Positions 46,919 to 56,204 of a stretch of 64,000 nt of DNA are shown piece after piece. Below the pieces are notes generated by a model. That model did not search any database. It was not told the DNA's origin and was given only the letters and a program-made list of their open reading frames with translations. The position numbers were made by a program, and so were the translations under genes. The stretch's first letter is position 1; every line of letters begins with the position of its first letter. Source of the stretch: OM182 bacterium MED-G28 (GTDB lineage Bacteria > Pseudomonadota > Gammaproteobacteria > Pseudomonadales > Pseudohongiellaceae). The stretch lies in NCBI GenBank assembly GCA_002457215.1, contig NTJZ01000007.1:1-64000 (forward strand), in the 5' to 3' direction.

Positions 46919-48901
46919 TCATATGTAGAGATCGAACTCAACTCCGGTTGATGCGAGACCAACTAAATCAATAGCGGTAGTATTTAAACTATGATCAGCT
47001 GCAACTATGGCCAGTCCGGCTGAGGTATACGTGCCATTATCAATGAGAGCCGAGTACTGACTTATATTGTCAGCCGGTGTAGGTGGTCCAATCAGATTTT
47101 CCCAAATCATAGTAACCACTGATAATGAACTTGCATTGGCGCCCAGAACAACATCAAGTGCAGCCTGCATTAGCTGCTCATAGGTCATCCCATCATCTAA
47201 AAGCTTTATTCCTGCACCAACGTATGTCTTATTTGTTGCCTGATCTTTCCCAAGAAGCAGCCCTAATAGTTTAACTGTTTTTCCTGCGTTACCATCAAGA
47301 TCTAAAGCTATGTGCTTGTCATTAAACTTTAGGCGCTCGATATTACTTAGAGTATCTTTGTCAGCTCCTGAAGTAATATTCCATACAGTTTCGGATTTAA
47401 CTAGAGAGACATCTGTAAAATTTTCTGTATAGACAGCCTGATCAATACCCGAACCACCATCTATAGTGTCTCCGCCCAAACCTCCCGTAATGTCATTATT
47501 CAGTTCATTTCCATAGAGCTTGTCTGAGAATGCGGAGCCAATAAGGTTTTCTATTTCTGTGCTGAAATTGACGGTTACCTGGCCTGCCGCTGTAATTAAT
47601 GCATTGGCAGAAGTGCCAACGAAATCATGATGGCCGGGAGAAAGGTGAATAGTAGCTTCTTCACTTAAAGCAGAAGCGTCAATGGTGTCGGTACCATAAC
47701 CATCCCAAATAAAGTTAGTCGCAGCCTCGCTTATGGTATATACATCATCACCTGCACGGGTATTTTTGTTTACCCCATAAAGATATTGCAGTGCGGCAAT
47801 GTCTAAAATACCGACTTTAACCTCATCAAGAGGCCCGATTATATCCATTAATGTAAAAGTTCCGGTGGTTAATTCTGGCTTCGTCATTAGAGGTAAGCCG
47901 CCATAACCTGGATGCTTCAAACCAAAACCGTGCATAGTTTCATGCAAGAATAAAGCGAGATCATCACTATCGGCTGCCGGTTTTGGTAACTTTATACCGT
48001 CTGTCACGTCAATATAAACATCATTGCCATTACTTCCCGTATCAGGCCCATTTGCATACCCGCCTGCACCAAGGGACTGTTTCATAAGATTATTATGAAA
48101 CGCAAAGGTGTTTAATTTGTCGAACTCAGTTGTTTCCTTGAACTCAACATCAATTAAAGTTGCAAAATATGTCATCATCTCTTTCGTCAGGGCTCTCTGC
48201 TCAGATGAAAAAGGTTGCCATCCAAGAGCGTTCTGACTGTAAGAAGCAGCGTAGTCTGGTAATAAATCGGGAAACCCATAATAAAATTTTCTTTCTTGTC
48301 CGAGCACCGTCGAGAAGTACGCAGCTTCATCCATAAGCATTGCATCAATCCAATATGGTAATGGCTTTGCATCATTTAAATAGATAATTGTTTCTATTCC
48401 GTCTCGATGAGCTTTGGTGTAATCACTACTAATCTTTAAAATGTCATTCTCGCCAGCATCAGGGCTTTCATTTTCAATTTTGTATTTTGCACCCACAATA
48501 TAAGTGTCGTTTCCGTTACCTCCTTTCAATACATCACCATCTGCACCACCCACCAAGGTATCGTCGCCATCAGACCCAGACAAAGTATCGACGCCCGCAC
48601 CCCCTTCTAATCTGTCATTACCTGTTCCACCTTCTAAGGTATCATCACCATCACCTCCATAGAGTTCATTGCTTCCAGTTGAACCAACAACTTTTAAGAT
48701 GTCATTCCCAGGACCACCATAAAGAATATTGTTTCCCTGATCTCCATAAAGGAAATCGTTTCCAGCCCCACCAATTAGCGTATCGTCACCAATACCACCA
48801 CTGATTTCGTCGTCACCATCACCTCCGTCAACAGTGTTGCTCCCTGTCTGCCCATAAAGATTTATGTTGTCATTACCTGCGCCAGCTACAATATTTGCCA
48901 T
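46919..48901 (-). CDS. RTX-repeat metalloprotease (serralysin-like, repeats at N-terminus)
   Basis: A 660-residue protein. Residues about 6-135 are calcium-binding RTX nonapeptides (GGDGDD, GGAGND, GGPGND, GGTGND, repeated G-G-x-G-x-D). The protease domain follows, with His320-Glu-x-x-His324-x-x-Gly-x-x-His330 (HETMHGFGLKH) and a Met-turn LMDIIG near 351-356; a second RTX stretch is near 435-455 and a C-terminal domain of DUF4214-like helices follows. There is no signal peptide: RTX proteins leave by type I secretion, but no ABC/MFP transporter genes are here. The N-terminal RTX block before the protease is the reverse of serralysin. Confidence 0.85.
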   Translation of the reverse strand: MANIVAGAGNDNINLYGQTGSNTVDGGDGDDEISGGIGDDTLIGGAGNDFLYGDQGNNILYGGPGNDILKVVGSTGSNELYGGDGDDTLEGGTGNDRLEGGAGVDTLSGSDGDDTLVGGADGDVLKGGNGNDTYIVGAKYKIENESPDAGENDILKISSDYTKAHRDGIETIIYLNDAKPLPYWIDAMLMDEAAYFSTVLGQERKFYYGFPDLLPDYAASYSQNALGWQPFSSEQRALTKEMMTYFATLIDVEFKETTEFDKLNTFAFHNNLMKQSLGAGGYANGPDTGSNGNDVYIDVTDGIKLPKPAADSDDLALFLHETMHGFGLKHPGYGGLPLMTKPELTTGTFTLMDIIGPLDEVKVGILDIAALQYLYGVNKNTRAGDDVYTISEAATNFIWDGYGTDTIDASALSEEATIHLSPGHHDFVGTSANALITAAGQVTVNFSTEIENLIGSAFSDKLYGNELNNDITGGLGGDTIDGGSGIDQAVYTENFTDVSLVKSETVWNITSGADKDTLSNIERLKFNDKHIALDLDGNAGKTVKLLGLLLGKDQATNKTYVGAGIKLLDDGMTYEQLMQAALDVVLGANASSLSVVTMIWENLIGPPTPADNISQYSALIDNGTYTSAGLAIVAADHSLNTTAIDLVGLASTGVEFDLYI

Positions 48902-49280
48902 CCTATGACTGTCTCCTTACCTGTGCAGAGATGAATTTGGGCTCCGTCACTGTTTAAATACTAGCTCTGAAGTTGTTCTATAATTCTAAGAAAAGAATTA
49001 AGTATAAAGGAAACTTATTGAATCTAAAGGCACTAAAATTCTAAGATTATTCGGAAACCTATTCACACTTCGGACTATAGCAGACAAAATAATGAGGACA
49101 TGTCAGTGACTTGTCCGCTAACGGCTAGATTGAATTGAGTTATGTTGGTTAGCTCAAGGCGTTTTTGATAGCCCTACAAAACTTTTGTGAACTTATCGTA
49201 TAATTCTCGATTCTAATTATTAGTGATATATTCGTGGCTAACTATCCTACTGTGGCAGGTACTAAGGAATTAACTGAAAA
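48902..49280. other. Divergent intergenic region
   Basis: About 380 AT-rich bases between the RTX protease (minus) and the sulfatase (plus). It carries promoters for both directions; I could not single out elements. No gene or strong hairpin is seen. Confidence 0.45.
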
Positions 49281-51011
49281 ATGACCATCTACTCCAAAGT
49301 AAAAATATTCTCTCTATCTTTTGGCATCTCTCTTCTTAGTGTCGTTGCTACACTTTCTTCTACAGCCTTAATCGCCGCTGAAGAATCTGACCGTCTCAAT
49401 GTGGTATTAATTCTTGCTGACGATCTTGGTTTTACCGACATCTCGCCTTTTGGTGGCGAGATTAATACGCCTAATATCGCCAGGCTCGCCACAGAAGGGC
49501 TTTCTTTTACCAACTACCACACGGCAGGTAGTTGTGCGCCCGCGCGAGCCATGCTGCTGACCGGTGTTGACAGTCATAGGAATGGTGTACCGAACATTCC
49601 AGAAGCTCTTCCTCCAGAACTATTAGCCTATGACCACTATCAAGGCGTTTTGAACGACAGAGTTGTAACACTTGCTAGTATCTTGAAAAATGATGGCTAT
49701 CACACCTACATGACCGGCAAATGGCATCTAGGTCATACCCCAGAACTGCTTCCATCTGCTCGCGGATTCGATCGCACCATCGCTATGGCAGATACTGGAG
49801 CAGATAACTGGGAACAACGCACTTATCTGCCAATATATGATCAAGCTAACTGGTATGCCGATGGCTCAACTCACACGTTACCAGATGATTTTTATTCCTC
49901 AGAATATTTCATCGACAAGACTATTGAGTTTATCGCCTCCAACGCCGAGGACGACCAACCTTTTTTTGCTTATATTCCTTTTCAAGCGGTACACATGCCG
50001 GTACAAGCACCACGGGAGTTCTCAGACAAATATTCTGGTGTGTATGACGAAGGATGGACAGTCATGCGAGAGAAACGACGCCTAGCCGCCGAAGAGGCGG
50101 GTGTCATTCCAGAAGGAACCAAGACGGTAGTCACCCCCGGTACGCTGGACTGGGAAAGCCTGACAGAGGAACAAAAACGCCATCATGCGCGGCGCATGGA
50201 AGTGTATGCCGGCATGGTGGATGCGATGGACATGCACATCGGTCGCTTGATGGACTATCTGGAAAGCATTGATGAATATGAGAATACTATTTTTGTTTTC
50301 ACTTCTGATAATGGTGCTGAAGGTTCGAATATAATTCTTCCTAATGGCGGGTCAGCACTTTCTGCCTGGTTCGATATCGTTGGCTATAACTCTGACTATG
50401 ACACGCTGGGTGAACGTCGCTCGTGGAACGCCATTGGCCCAAGCAATGCGACGATTGCTGCTTCACCTCTAGCTTACTATAAATTCCATGCCAGCGAAGG
50501 TGGGCTGCGCGTGCCGCTGGTAATGGCAGGACCGGGCATCAAGCGCGAAGGTGAGAAAACAGACGAATTTGTCTTTGTGACTGACCTGACACCTACCATC
50601 CTTAACCTAGTTGGGGTTAATGCTCATGACAACAGTTGGCTAGGCCGAGAAGTGGAACCAATAATCGGTACTGATTTTTCTGAATTTCTAGCTGACTCCT
50701 CCTCGCAGGTACATGATGATTTCGACGCCATAGGTTATGAGTTAGGGGGTAATAGCGCTTTATTCAAAGGTGATTATAAAATTGTGATAAATCGAATAGG
50801 GCAGAGTGAAACAGAGTGGCACCTATTCAATATCAAGACTGACCCAGGTGAGACCGAGGACTTGGCTCAGGCGCAACCAGCCTTACTTGAGGAAATGCTT
50901 TCAGACTACGAGAACTATGTACAGGCCAATAATGTCCTGCCGATGCCCGAAGGTTATAACCGCACGGGGGCAATACTGGGTGATTCTATTCGGGAACTTC
51001 GACAACAGTGA
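49281..51011 (+). CDS. Type I sulfatase (arylsulfatase family)
   Basis: A 576-residue secreted enzyme that hydrolyses sulfate esters. Signal peptide (to about residue 33, after TALIAA), then the N-terminal metal site LADDLGFTD (Asp47, Asp48) and the C-x-P-x-R motif CAPAR with Cys85, which must be oxidised to formylglycine; the downstream M-L-L-T-G is standard. KWHLGH, FVFTSDNGAEG (metal-binding DN) and a C-terminal K-x-x-x-N also match. Cys with Ala next to it fits maturation by FGE, which is not in the window. Possible substrates are sulfated algal polysaccharides or steryl sulfates. A PQQ dehydrogenase follows 140 bases later. Confidence 0.9.
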   Translation: MTIYSKVKIFSLSFGISLLSVVATLSSTALIAAEESDRLNVVLILADDLGFTDISPFGGEINTPNIARLATEGLSFTNYHTAGSCAPARAMLLTGVDSHRNGVPNIPEALPPELLAYDHYQGVLNDRVVTLASILKNDGYHTYMTGKWHLGHTPELLPSARGFDRTIAMADTGADNWEQRTYLPIYDQANWYADGSTHTLPDDFYSSEYFIDKTIEFIASNAEDDQPFFAYIPFQAVHMPVQAPREFSDKYSGVYDEGWTVMREKRRLAAEEAGVIPEGTKTVVTPGTLDWESLTEEQKRHHARRMEVYAGMVDAMDMHIGRLMDYLESIDEYENTIFVFTSDNGAEGSNIILPNGGSALSAWFDIVGYNSDYDTLGERRSWNAIGPSNATIAASPLAYYKFHASEGGLRVPLVMAGPGIKREGEKTDEFVFVTDLTPTILNLVGVNAHDNSWLGREVEPIIGTDFSEFLADSSSQVHDDFDAIGYELGGNSALFKGDYKIVINRIGQSETEWHLFNIKTDPGETEDLAQAQPALLEEMLSDYENYVQANNVLPMPEGYNRTGAILGDSIRELRQQ

Positions 51012-51151
51012 AAGTACCATCGACTAGATAAATTTCAGGTAACAAGGGAAACAGTTAATTTTTGAGTTAAATGAGGCAACCTCCCCTTCCAATTTAAATT
51101 TTAAGCGGCCGGTTAACTCCAAATTATCGATTATAAAAGTAGGTAGTCGTT

Positions 51152-53257
51152 ATGAAAAATATTTTTAGAACTATATTCTCATTAGTCTGCGCATTGAATT
51201 TGGCAAATAGTGCTGCTCAAACTGCTTTTGATTACGGCGCTGATGTGAATGAACAGCGGCTGATTAATGCGTCCGAAGAGCCAGAAGTCTGGCTAAGCTA
51301 TGGTAGAACTTATGACGAACAACGCTATAGCCCTCTAGAGCAGATTAATAAAGATACTATAGATAAAGTTGGATTGGCATGGTTTGCAGATATGACAACC
51401 AGTCGTGGGCAGGAGGCGACTCCCATCGTGGTCGATGGTGCGTTGTATATTTCGACCTCATGGAGCAATGTTTGGGCATTTGATGTCCGCACTGGAGAGC
51501 GGCTGTGGGAATTTGATCCTGAAGTTGATCGAGCCATGGGGCGCAAGGCCTGTTGCGATGTTGTTAACAGAGGCGTAGCAGTTTGGCAGGGCAAAGTCTT
51601 TGTTGGCGCGCTTGACGGCCGCCTTATTGCCTTGGATTCACAAACCGGCGAAAAACTGTGGGAGACTCAAACCTTCGACCCGGAAATGAATTACACAATT
51701 ACAGGTGCGCCACGAGTAATTAAAGGCAATGTCATTATTGGTAATGGGGGAGCTGAATACGGGGTGCGTGGTTACGTCACCGCTTACGATGCTGAGACAG
51801 GAGAATTAAATTGGCGTTTCTTTACGGTCCCTGGTAATCCGGCAGACGGATACGAACAAAATATTCTATTCGATGCTGCCAGCACCTGGACAGGGCAGTG
51901 GTGGAATTTAGGCGGAGGAGGAACTGTCTGGGATGCCATGGCATACGACCCTGAACTTGATCTGCTCTATATCGGGGTGGGGAACGGCTCACCCTGGAAC
52001 CAATCGCTTCGAAGTCCAGGAGGCGGAGACAATCTATTTCTAACCTCTATTGTTGCACTTGACCCTGACGATGGAACTTATCGTTGGCATTATCAAACCG
52101 TGCCCGGGGAAACGTGGGACTATACCGCCACCCAGCACATCATGCTGGCAGACCTTGAAATAGGAGGTGAGGACCGGCGTGTTGTAATGCAGGCCCCCAA
52201 AAATGGTTTCTTCTACGTTCTAGATGCAGCGACCGGCCAACTTATCTCAGCAGAGAATTACGTGCCAGTTAACTGGGCTACTCATATTGATCTTGAATCT
52301 GGGAGACCTGTGGAGAACCCTGATGCTCGCTACGATATTACCGGCACCCCATTCATAGTATCGCCGAGTGCATTAGGCGGGCATAACTGGTATCCGATGT
52401 CGTTCAGCCAGAACACCAATCTGGTCTATATACCCATCACAGAAAACTACATGGGCTATGTCAGGGATTCTGAATTTACGGTGAATGCCACCGGCTGGAA
52501 CACTGGCATCAACCTCGCTCGCGGATTTGGCATGGTGAGGACTGCCCAGGGCTTACCTGAACAAGGCACTTTTCTTCAAGCTTGGGATCCAGTTGCGCAG
52601 GAAGAAGTGTGGCGGGTAAAACATGAAATAGAAAATGGTCCAGCAGGGGTGCTATCAACAGCGGCCGGTCTTGTGTTCCAAGGTAATCGGTCCGGCGAAT
52701 TTGTTGCGTATGACGATCTCACAGGAGAACGCATCTGGTCTACGCTAACACAAGCCGGCACTATGGCTGCGCCATCGACATTTGAGGTAGACGGTCATCA
52801 ACACGTTGCGCTGCTTGTTGGATCACCTGCGCTGCCAACTGAAGGTCCCGGTGCTGCCGCGGCCACGACCCTTGCTTCTACCAATAACTCACGAATTCTA
52901 GTCTATCGAATAGGTGGTGAGGCGCAACTCCCCCGAGTCCCAGTGAATACAGAATCGGATGTTGAGTTCGAGATTCCTCAAATCGATGTGCCCTATGAAG
53001 TTATCGCCTCCGGAGAAACTGCTTATAACAACGCCTGTGCTGTTTGCCATGGTAGTAACGGGATCAGCTTGAGGCCGGACACCTACCCTGACTTGCGGAG
53101 GAGTTCTCGCATGATTAGTGAAGATGAGTGGAACTCCGTAGTGTTAGAAGGGGAACTTTTAGACAATGGAATGATTTCATTTGCCAATCTTTTAGAAAAT
53201 GGCGAAGCAGAAGCTATTCGTTCTTATATCATTTCTCTTGCTAACGCTGAGGACTAA
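51152..53257 (+). CDS. PQQ-dependent quinohaemoprotein dehydrogenase with cytochrome c domain
   Basis: A 701-residue periplasmic dehydrogenase. The N-terminal eight-bladed propeller binds PQQ; Cys134-Cys135 (KACCDV) forms the rare vicinal disulfide next to PQQ, and the conserved GETWDYTATQ holds the catalytic Asp (about residue 323). The position two residues further is Thr, where lanthanide-dependent enzymes have Asp, so a calcium enzyme is more likely. The C-terminal domain carries one haem c site, Cys629-x-x-Cys632-His633. Signal peptide at residues 1-22. Type II alcohol dehydrogenase is the best family guess; the substrate is unknown. Two hairpins follow the gene. Confidence 0.92.
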   Translation: MKNIFRTIFSLVCALNLANSAAQTAFDYGADVNEQRLINASEEPEVWLSYGRTYDEQRYSPLEQINKDTIDKVGLAWFADMTTSRGQEATPIVVDGALYISTSWSNVWAFDVRTGERLWEFDPEVDRAMGRKACCDVVNRGVAVWQGKVFVGALDGRLIALDSQTGEKLWETQTFDPEMNYTITGAPRVIKGNVIIGNGGAEYGVRGYVTAYDAETGELNWRFFTVPGNPADGYEQNILFDAASTWTGQWWNLGGGGTVWDAMAYDPELDLLYIGVGNGSPWNQSLRSPGGGDNLFLTSIVALDPDDGTYRWHYQTVPGETWDYTATQHIMLADLEIGGEDRRVVMQAPKNGFFYVLDAATGQLISAENYVPVNWATHIDLESGRPVENPDARYDITGTPFIVSPSALGGHNWYPMSFSQNTNLVYIPITENYMGYVRDSEFTVNATGWNTGINLARGFGMVRTAQGLPEQGTFLQAWDPVAQEEVWRVKHEIENGPAGVLSTAAGLVFQGNRSGEFVAYDDLTGERIWSTLTQAGTMAAPSTFEVDGHQHVALLVGSPALPTEGPGAAAATTLASTNNSRILVYRIGGEAQLPRVPVNTESDVEFEIPQIDVPYEVIASGETAYNNACAVCHGSNGISLRPDTYPDLRRSSRMISEDEWNSVVLEGELLDNGMISFANLLENGEAEAIRSYIISLANAED

Positions 53258-53359
53258 GATCGTAAACGACCTATAAGAGACAAAGATAACTTAGTAAGTT
53301 AACCAAATTGTCCTAGCCCATATTAATCGGTCAATTCCTGCGATATACCTTACCAAATG

Positions 53360-53400
53360 CCGACCCCAGGCGGGGTCGGTAAAAGAGTGCTCCCACTCTT
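53360..53400. terminator. Tandem hairpins after PQQ dehydrogenase
   Basis: CCGACCCC/GGGGTCGG (8 bp, loop AGGC, 53360-53379) is followed by AAGAGTG/CACTCTT (7 bp, loop CTCC, 53383-53400). Both lie after the dehydrogenase stop. The second is followed by AAAAC; together they probably end transcription. Confidence 0.6.
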
Positions 53401-53488
53401 AAAACTATCCCTAGGTGATCGCATGCTTAGACTAATTCAATTCGTGCTGTAGGATATGAAGATTCCGAAAGGGCTAGGAGAGTCAGGC

Positions 53489-53866
53489 ATGGCGGAAGCA
53501 CTAGACACATTTGAGTTAAAACATGTCTCGACCACCTATTCAGAAGACGGTGAGGGAAATGTCTTAACCCACTTCAATTGCCGCGGAAATGCCGCAGGAT
53601 TTGGACTTGTCTATGACACGGCAGTTTTTTATAACCTGACGAGCAATGTAGAAAGCGGAAGACTCAAAAGAATTGGCCATGCTTTTGCGAGAAATGGGTC
53701 TTACATTCTCGGGCACGGAGAAGGCACTTGGGAAAGAGTGCCTGGAGAACACGCCTGGAAAACCGAAGTCATATTTGAACTGGATGGCCCTCGTATAAAA
53801 AGTGTAGGAGAGCTCCGCCTAGACTCAGAAACTCACTCAGGAATAAATTACTCTGTTGATGACTAA
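53489..53866 (+). CDS. Small GEGTWE-motif protein (paralogue of 642-1022)
   Basis: A 125-residue protein. The longer frame opens at 53456, but ATG 53489 is preferred: AGGAGA lies about eight bases upstream and the start (MAEALDTFELK) lines up with MSEELGKFSLK of the paralogue at 642. The shared signature G-H-GEGTWE near residue 80 and the closing SVGELRLDSETHSGINYSV are clear. It looks like a small beta-barrel without signal peptide. Function unknown. A membrane-protein gene follows on the same strand 29 bases later, perhaps co-transcribed. Confidence 0.72.
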   Translation: MAEALDTFELKHVSTTYSEDGEGNVLTHFNCRGNAAGFGLVYDTAVFYNLTSNVESGRLKRIGHAFARNGSYILGHGEGTWERVPGEHAWKTEVIFELDGPRIKSVGELRLDSETHSGINYSVDD

Positions 53867-53895
53867 GCCCACTCCAAGATACCCAAGAGTCACGT

Positions 53896-54951
53896 ATGCA
53901 GTTTGCTAACCGAGTTGTTTCTTTTCTATCAAACAAGAAGCGAGCTCTAGTACTGCTTGCGATCTCTCTTTTCGGCTTTTACGTATTTCTTCAGTCGAGT
54001 CTTGGGCCCAACAATTTTTTAAGGGCGGACTCTGGAACATATCACGTGGATTTCGGTGGGGTCGCTTTAATGACTGTCTACATCATCAGCTTCTCCGCGT
54101 ACGCTTCCTACAAAACCCTAATAAATTTTGGTTACCTCCTTTTAATATTCTCGCTACCGATAGCGATTCTAAAAACTTTTACAGAAATGGTCAGTTTGCT
54201 CGCAACCATGGACGGTAATGCGTTAGAGATGACCTCAACTATCAGTGAGTTTTATACAATATTTCTTGTAGGTTGTTTCTTGAGTGCCTGTGGTTATTTC
54301 ATAGATGAGCGACAAAAATTTTATGAAACTAAGACTCTTTCCAATCTCGACGTATTTGTTTTATTCCTTTCATTAATCAGCTTCAATATTATCAATATCT
54401 ATACGGTCATCCTCCGATCTGGTCTTGAAATTTCTTTTGGGGCCTTTTGGAGTGCTCCGGCTTGGCTTGGAGTATTGTCTAGCCTAAGTATAGCTTTAGC
54501 GCTTTACGTAATCTTTGACAGGAAATCAAAAGATTGGAAATTTTCAGAGTATCCACAGCAAGTATTTTCCAATTCAAAACTATTATTAGATTCGGTAATG
54601 AGTGTCGTTCTAATGTCTGCTATTTTTGGCGCCATAGCTTTTTACTATACATCTCAAAGTCCGATTGAGAGTGGATCTGTTACTACAGAAATTGGATTTT
54701 TAAGTATGTTTTACGCAGTAAACATATTTATATTGTCGATGCTAAGCGCTCTGAGAGTTGAACGGAATTTTCTTGAACTAGATTTCACTAAACGGAATTG
54801 GCACATCATCGAAGCTTTCGCGTTTTTAACATTTATGAGTTTAGCTCCGCCAACGATGTGGGATAGATTCTCTACTTATTTCAATCAAGCTCCTGACGAA
54901 ATAATAGAACTTGAGGAAAGAATTAACGCACTTGAAGAGCAACTTCGGTGA
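53896..54951 (+). CDS. Polytopic membrane protein with C-terminal coiled coil
   Basis: A 351-residue protein with about eight predicted hydrophobic segments (near 15-35, 50-65, 75-95, 120-135, 150-175, 185-200, 235-255 and 275-295), a further one near 320, and a short C-terminal heptad stretch (IIELEERINALEEQ) that could form a coiled coil. I do not recognise the family. It follows the GEGTWE-motif gene by 29 bases and ends convergently with a small gene at 54958. Function unknown. Confidence 0.6.
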   Translation: MQFANRVVSFLSNKKRALVLLAISLFGFYVFLQSSLGPNNFLRADSGTYHVDFGGVALMTVYIISFSAYASYKTLINFGYLLLIFSLPIAILKTFTEMVSLLATMDGNALEMTSTISEFYTIFLVGCFLSACGYFIDERQKFYETKTLSNLDVFVLFLSLISFNIINIYTVILRSGLEISFGAFWSAPAWLGVLSSLSIALALYVIFDRKSKDWKFSEYPQQVFSNSKLLLDSVMSVVLMSAIFGAIAFYYTSQSPIESGSVTTEIGFLSMFYAVNIFILSMLSALRVERNFLELDFTKRNWHIIEAFAFLTFMSLAPPTMWDRFSTYFNQAPDEIIELEERINALEEQLR

Positions 54952-54957
54952 GACCAC

Positions 54958-55161
54958 TCATGACTCGGTCTTACTCGCTCGTGCTTTCTTATAGGTCTCT
55001 TTAGCAATTTCTTTTGCTTCCTTGGCTTCTTTAGCCTTCCGATCTTGTTCCTCACTTTGCCAAGTTTCGATAAGACCCTCACTAAGAATTTTTTTCCTTC
55101 TCTCTTTGCCAACATCTTCTGGTAGAACTATATCTTTAATGAATTTAGAGAACTTTGACAT
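54958..55161 (-). CDS. Small basic helical protein after the nitrile hydratase operon
   Basis: A 67-residue charged protein with two predicted helices: FSKFIKDIVLPEDVGKERRKK and a long Lys/Glu/Ala-rich helix KAKEAKEAKEIAKETYKKARASK. The ATG has TTTGGAG eight bases upstream, which favours translation. A competing frame at 54885-55115 in the same region is less convincing. It lies 23 bases after the accessory gene on the same strand, so it is likely part of that operon. The family is unknown. Confidence 0.5.
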   Translation of the reverse strand: MSKFSKFIKDIVLPEDVGKERRKKILSEGLIETWQSEEQDRKAKEAKEAKEIAKETYKKARASKTES

Positions 55162-55184
55162 TAGCTACTCCAAAGTAAGAGGGC

Positions 55185-55553
55185 TTAGTTAGGCAGATGA
55201 ACGGGATTTCCATGAGGAGTTGTCTTATAGGCTTCTTCCCATGCATTCTTGACGTCTTTTAATTTTGAAAAATCGGTAATTTGCTTATCAGTAATTAACC
55301 GCTCTAACGCAACAACCCAGTTTTGGTAATAGTCACTGCCATCAATCGGCCCTCCGTTAGCTTTTGATTCTGCTATAACTTCAGCAAGAGTCGCAGCCCA
55401 CTCTTTCCAAGTAAAGTATCCATTTCCAGAAAGTGTAACCGCCATTGCAAAAGCCTGTGCTTCCCAAGGTTCAGAAAAAACCAACTCAGTATCAGCTGAT
55501 TCAGAAAGTTCGCTTAATATCTTGTGAGGCCCCAAATCATTAGGCGAACTCAA
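55185..55553 (-). CDS. Nitrile hydratase accessory protein
   Basis: A 122-residue protein of the nitrile hydratase accessory/activator type (beta-subunit-like, cobalt-type activators such as NhlE/P14K). The defining block is FSEPWEAQAFAMAVTLSGNGYFTWKEWAATLAEVI...DGSDYYQNWVVALERLI, close to the N-terminal half of the beta subunit. These proteins carry the metal into the alpha subunit, exchanging subunits to insert cobalt. The start is TTG at 55553 with GGGAG seven bases upstream and overlaps the beta-subunit end by 14 bases, so the operon is translationally linked. Confidence 0.85.
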   Translation of the reverse strand: MSSPNDLGPHKILSELSESADTELVFSEPWEAQAFAMAVTLSGNGYFTWKEWAATLAEVIAESKANGGPIDGSDYYQNWVVALERLITDKQITDFSKLKDVKNAWEEAYKTTPHGNPVHLPN

Positions 55554-56190
55554 GGTAACTCTCCCACAAATCTAGATAGATAAAATCATTTCCGTGACTA
55601 GCATTGCCCCAAAGTTCCTCTGATGAAAACCTAACTGTATATACGTGTTGAGGATCGTCATAAGGTTGTTCATCTTTTTCATTAGTGTCTTGCAAAGCAT
55701 AGATACCATTATCACTTATGATCGTTCCTGTTTTACCCCTCACGTATCGTGGTAAACGATTATGTGCTCGGCCATTTATTTCCTTCGCCCTTACAACCCC
55801 GCCATTTTCAAATTTAGCGTTTATTTCTAGATCCAAGCGCCCAGGGCCTAATGACGAATCGGGATGAGGCTCGAGTTGGGGCATCAAATAATTCGGGTCA
55901 GCATTTCCATTATTTAATTCCTCTTCTGTCACTAGTCCCAGTTGCATAGCTTTTTGTTCATTAACGAAAAACCAACGCTCATAATAGGACATATTCAAAT
56001 AGTCCTTTGGAGGTATTTTCTCAAGATTATGCCTAAAGCCTCCCCATTCTTTATATTGGCTGGCAGGGAACCATCCAATGGATAAGGCATATGCTCGCCC
56101 TTCCCACTCTTCGTGGAACACTGGCTCATCGACCTCAACCACAATTGGTCCAAAGCCATGCATGCCACCCATATCATGGATACTATTCAT
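55540..56190 (-). CDS. nthB: Nitrile hydratase beta subunit
   Basis: A 216-residue subunit with the N-terminal hallmark MNSIHDMGGMHGFGPI, then W-E-G-R-A-Y-A-L, Y-Y-E-R-W, and the C-terminal SH3-like barrel (VRGKTGTIISDNGIYALQD...VYTVRFSSEELWG, ending in YLDLWESYLEF). Length is close to that of characterised beta subunits (about 210-230). With the alpha subunit it hydrates nitriles to amides. It begins 14 bases after the alpha gene's stop and overlaps the accessory gene. It has no visible signal peptide, although the alpha subunit has one. Confidence 0.93.
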   Translation of the reverse strand: MNSIHDMGGMHGFGPIVVEVDEPVFHEEWEGRAYALSIGWFPASQYKEWGGFRHNLEKIPPKDYLNMSYYERWFFVNEQKAMQLGLVTEEELNNGNADPNYLMPQLEPHPDSSLGPGRLDLEINAKFENGGVVRAKEINGRAHNRLPRYVRGKTGTIISDNGIYALQDTNEKDEQPYDDPQHVYTVRFSSEELWGNASHGNDFIYLDLWESYLEFA

Positions 56191-56204
56191 TAGAGCGTCC
56201 TCTT

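Noticed and set aside
48487..48804. 105-codon Pro/His-rich frame on the plus strand
   Set aside because: It is the antisense of the RTX repeat coding sequence; repeated Asp and Gly codons read backwards give this composition.
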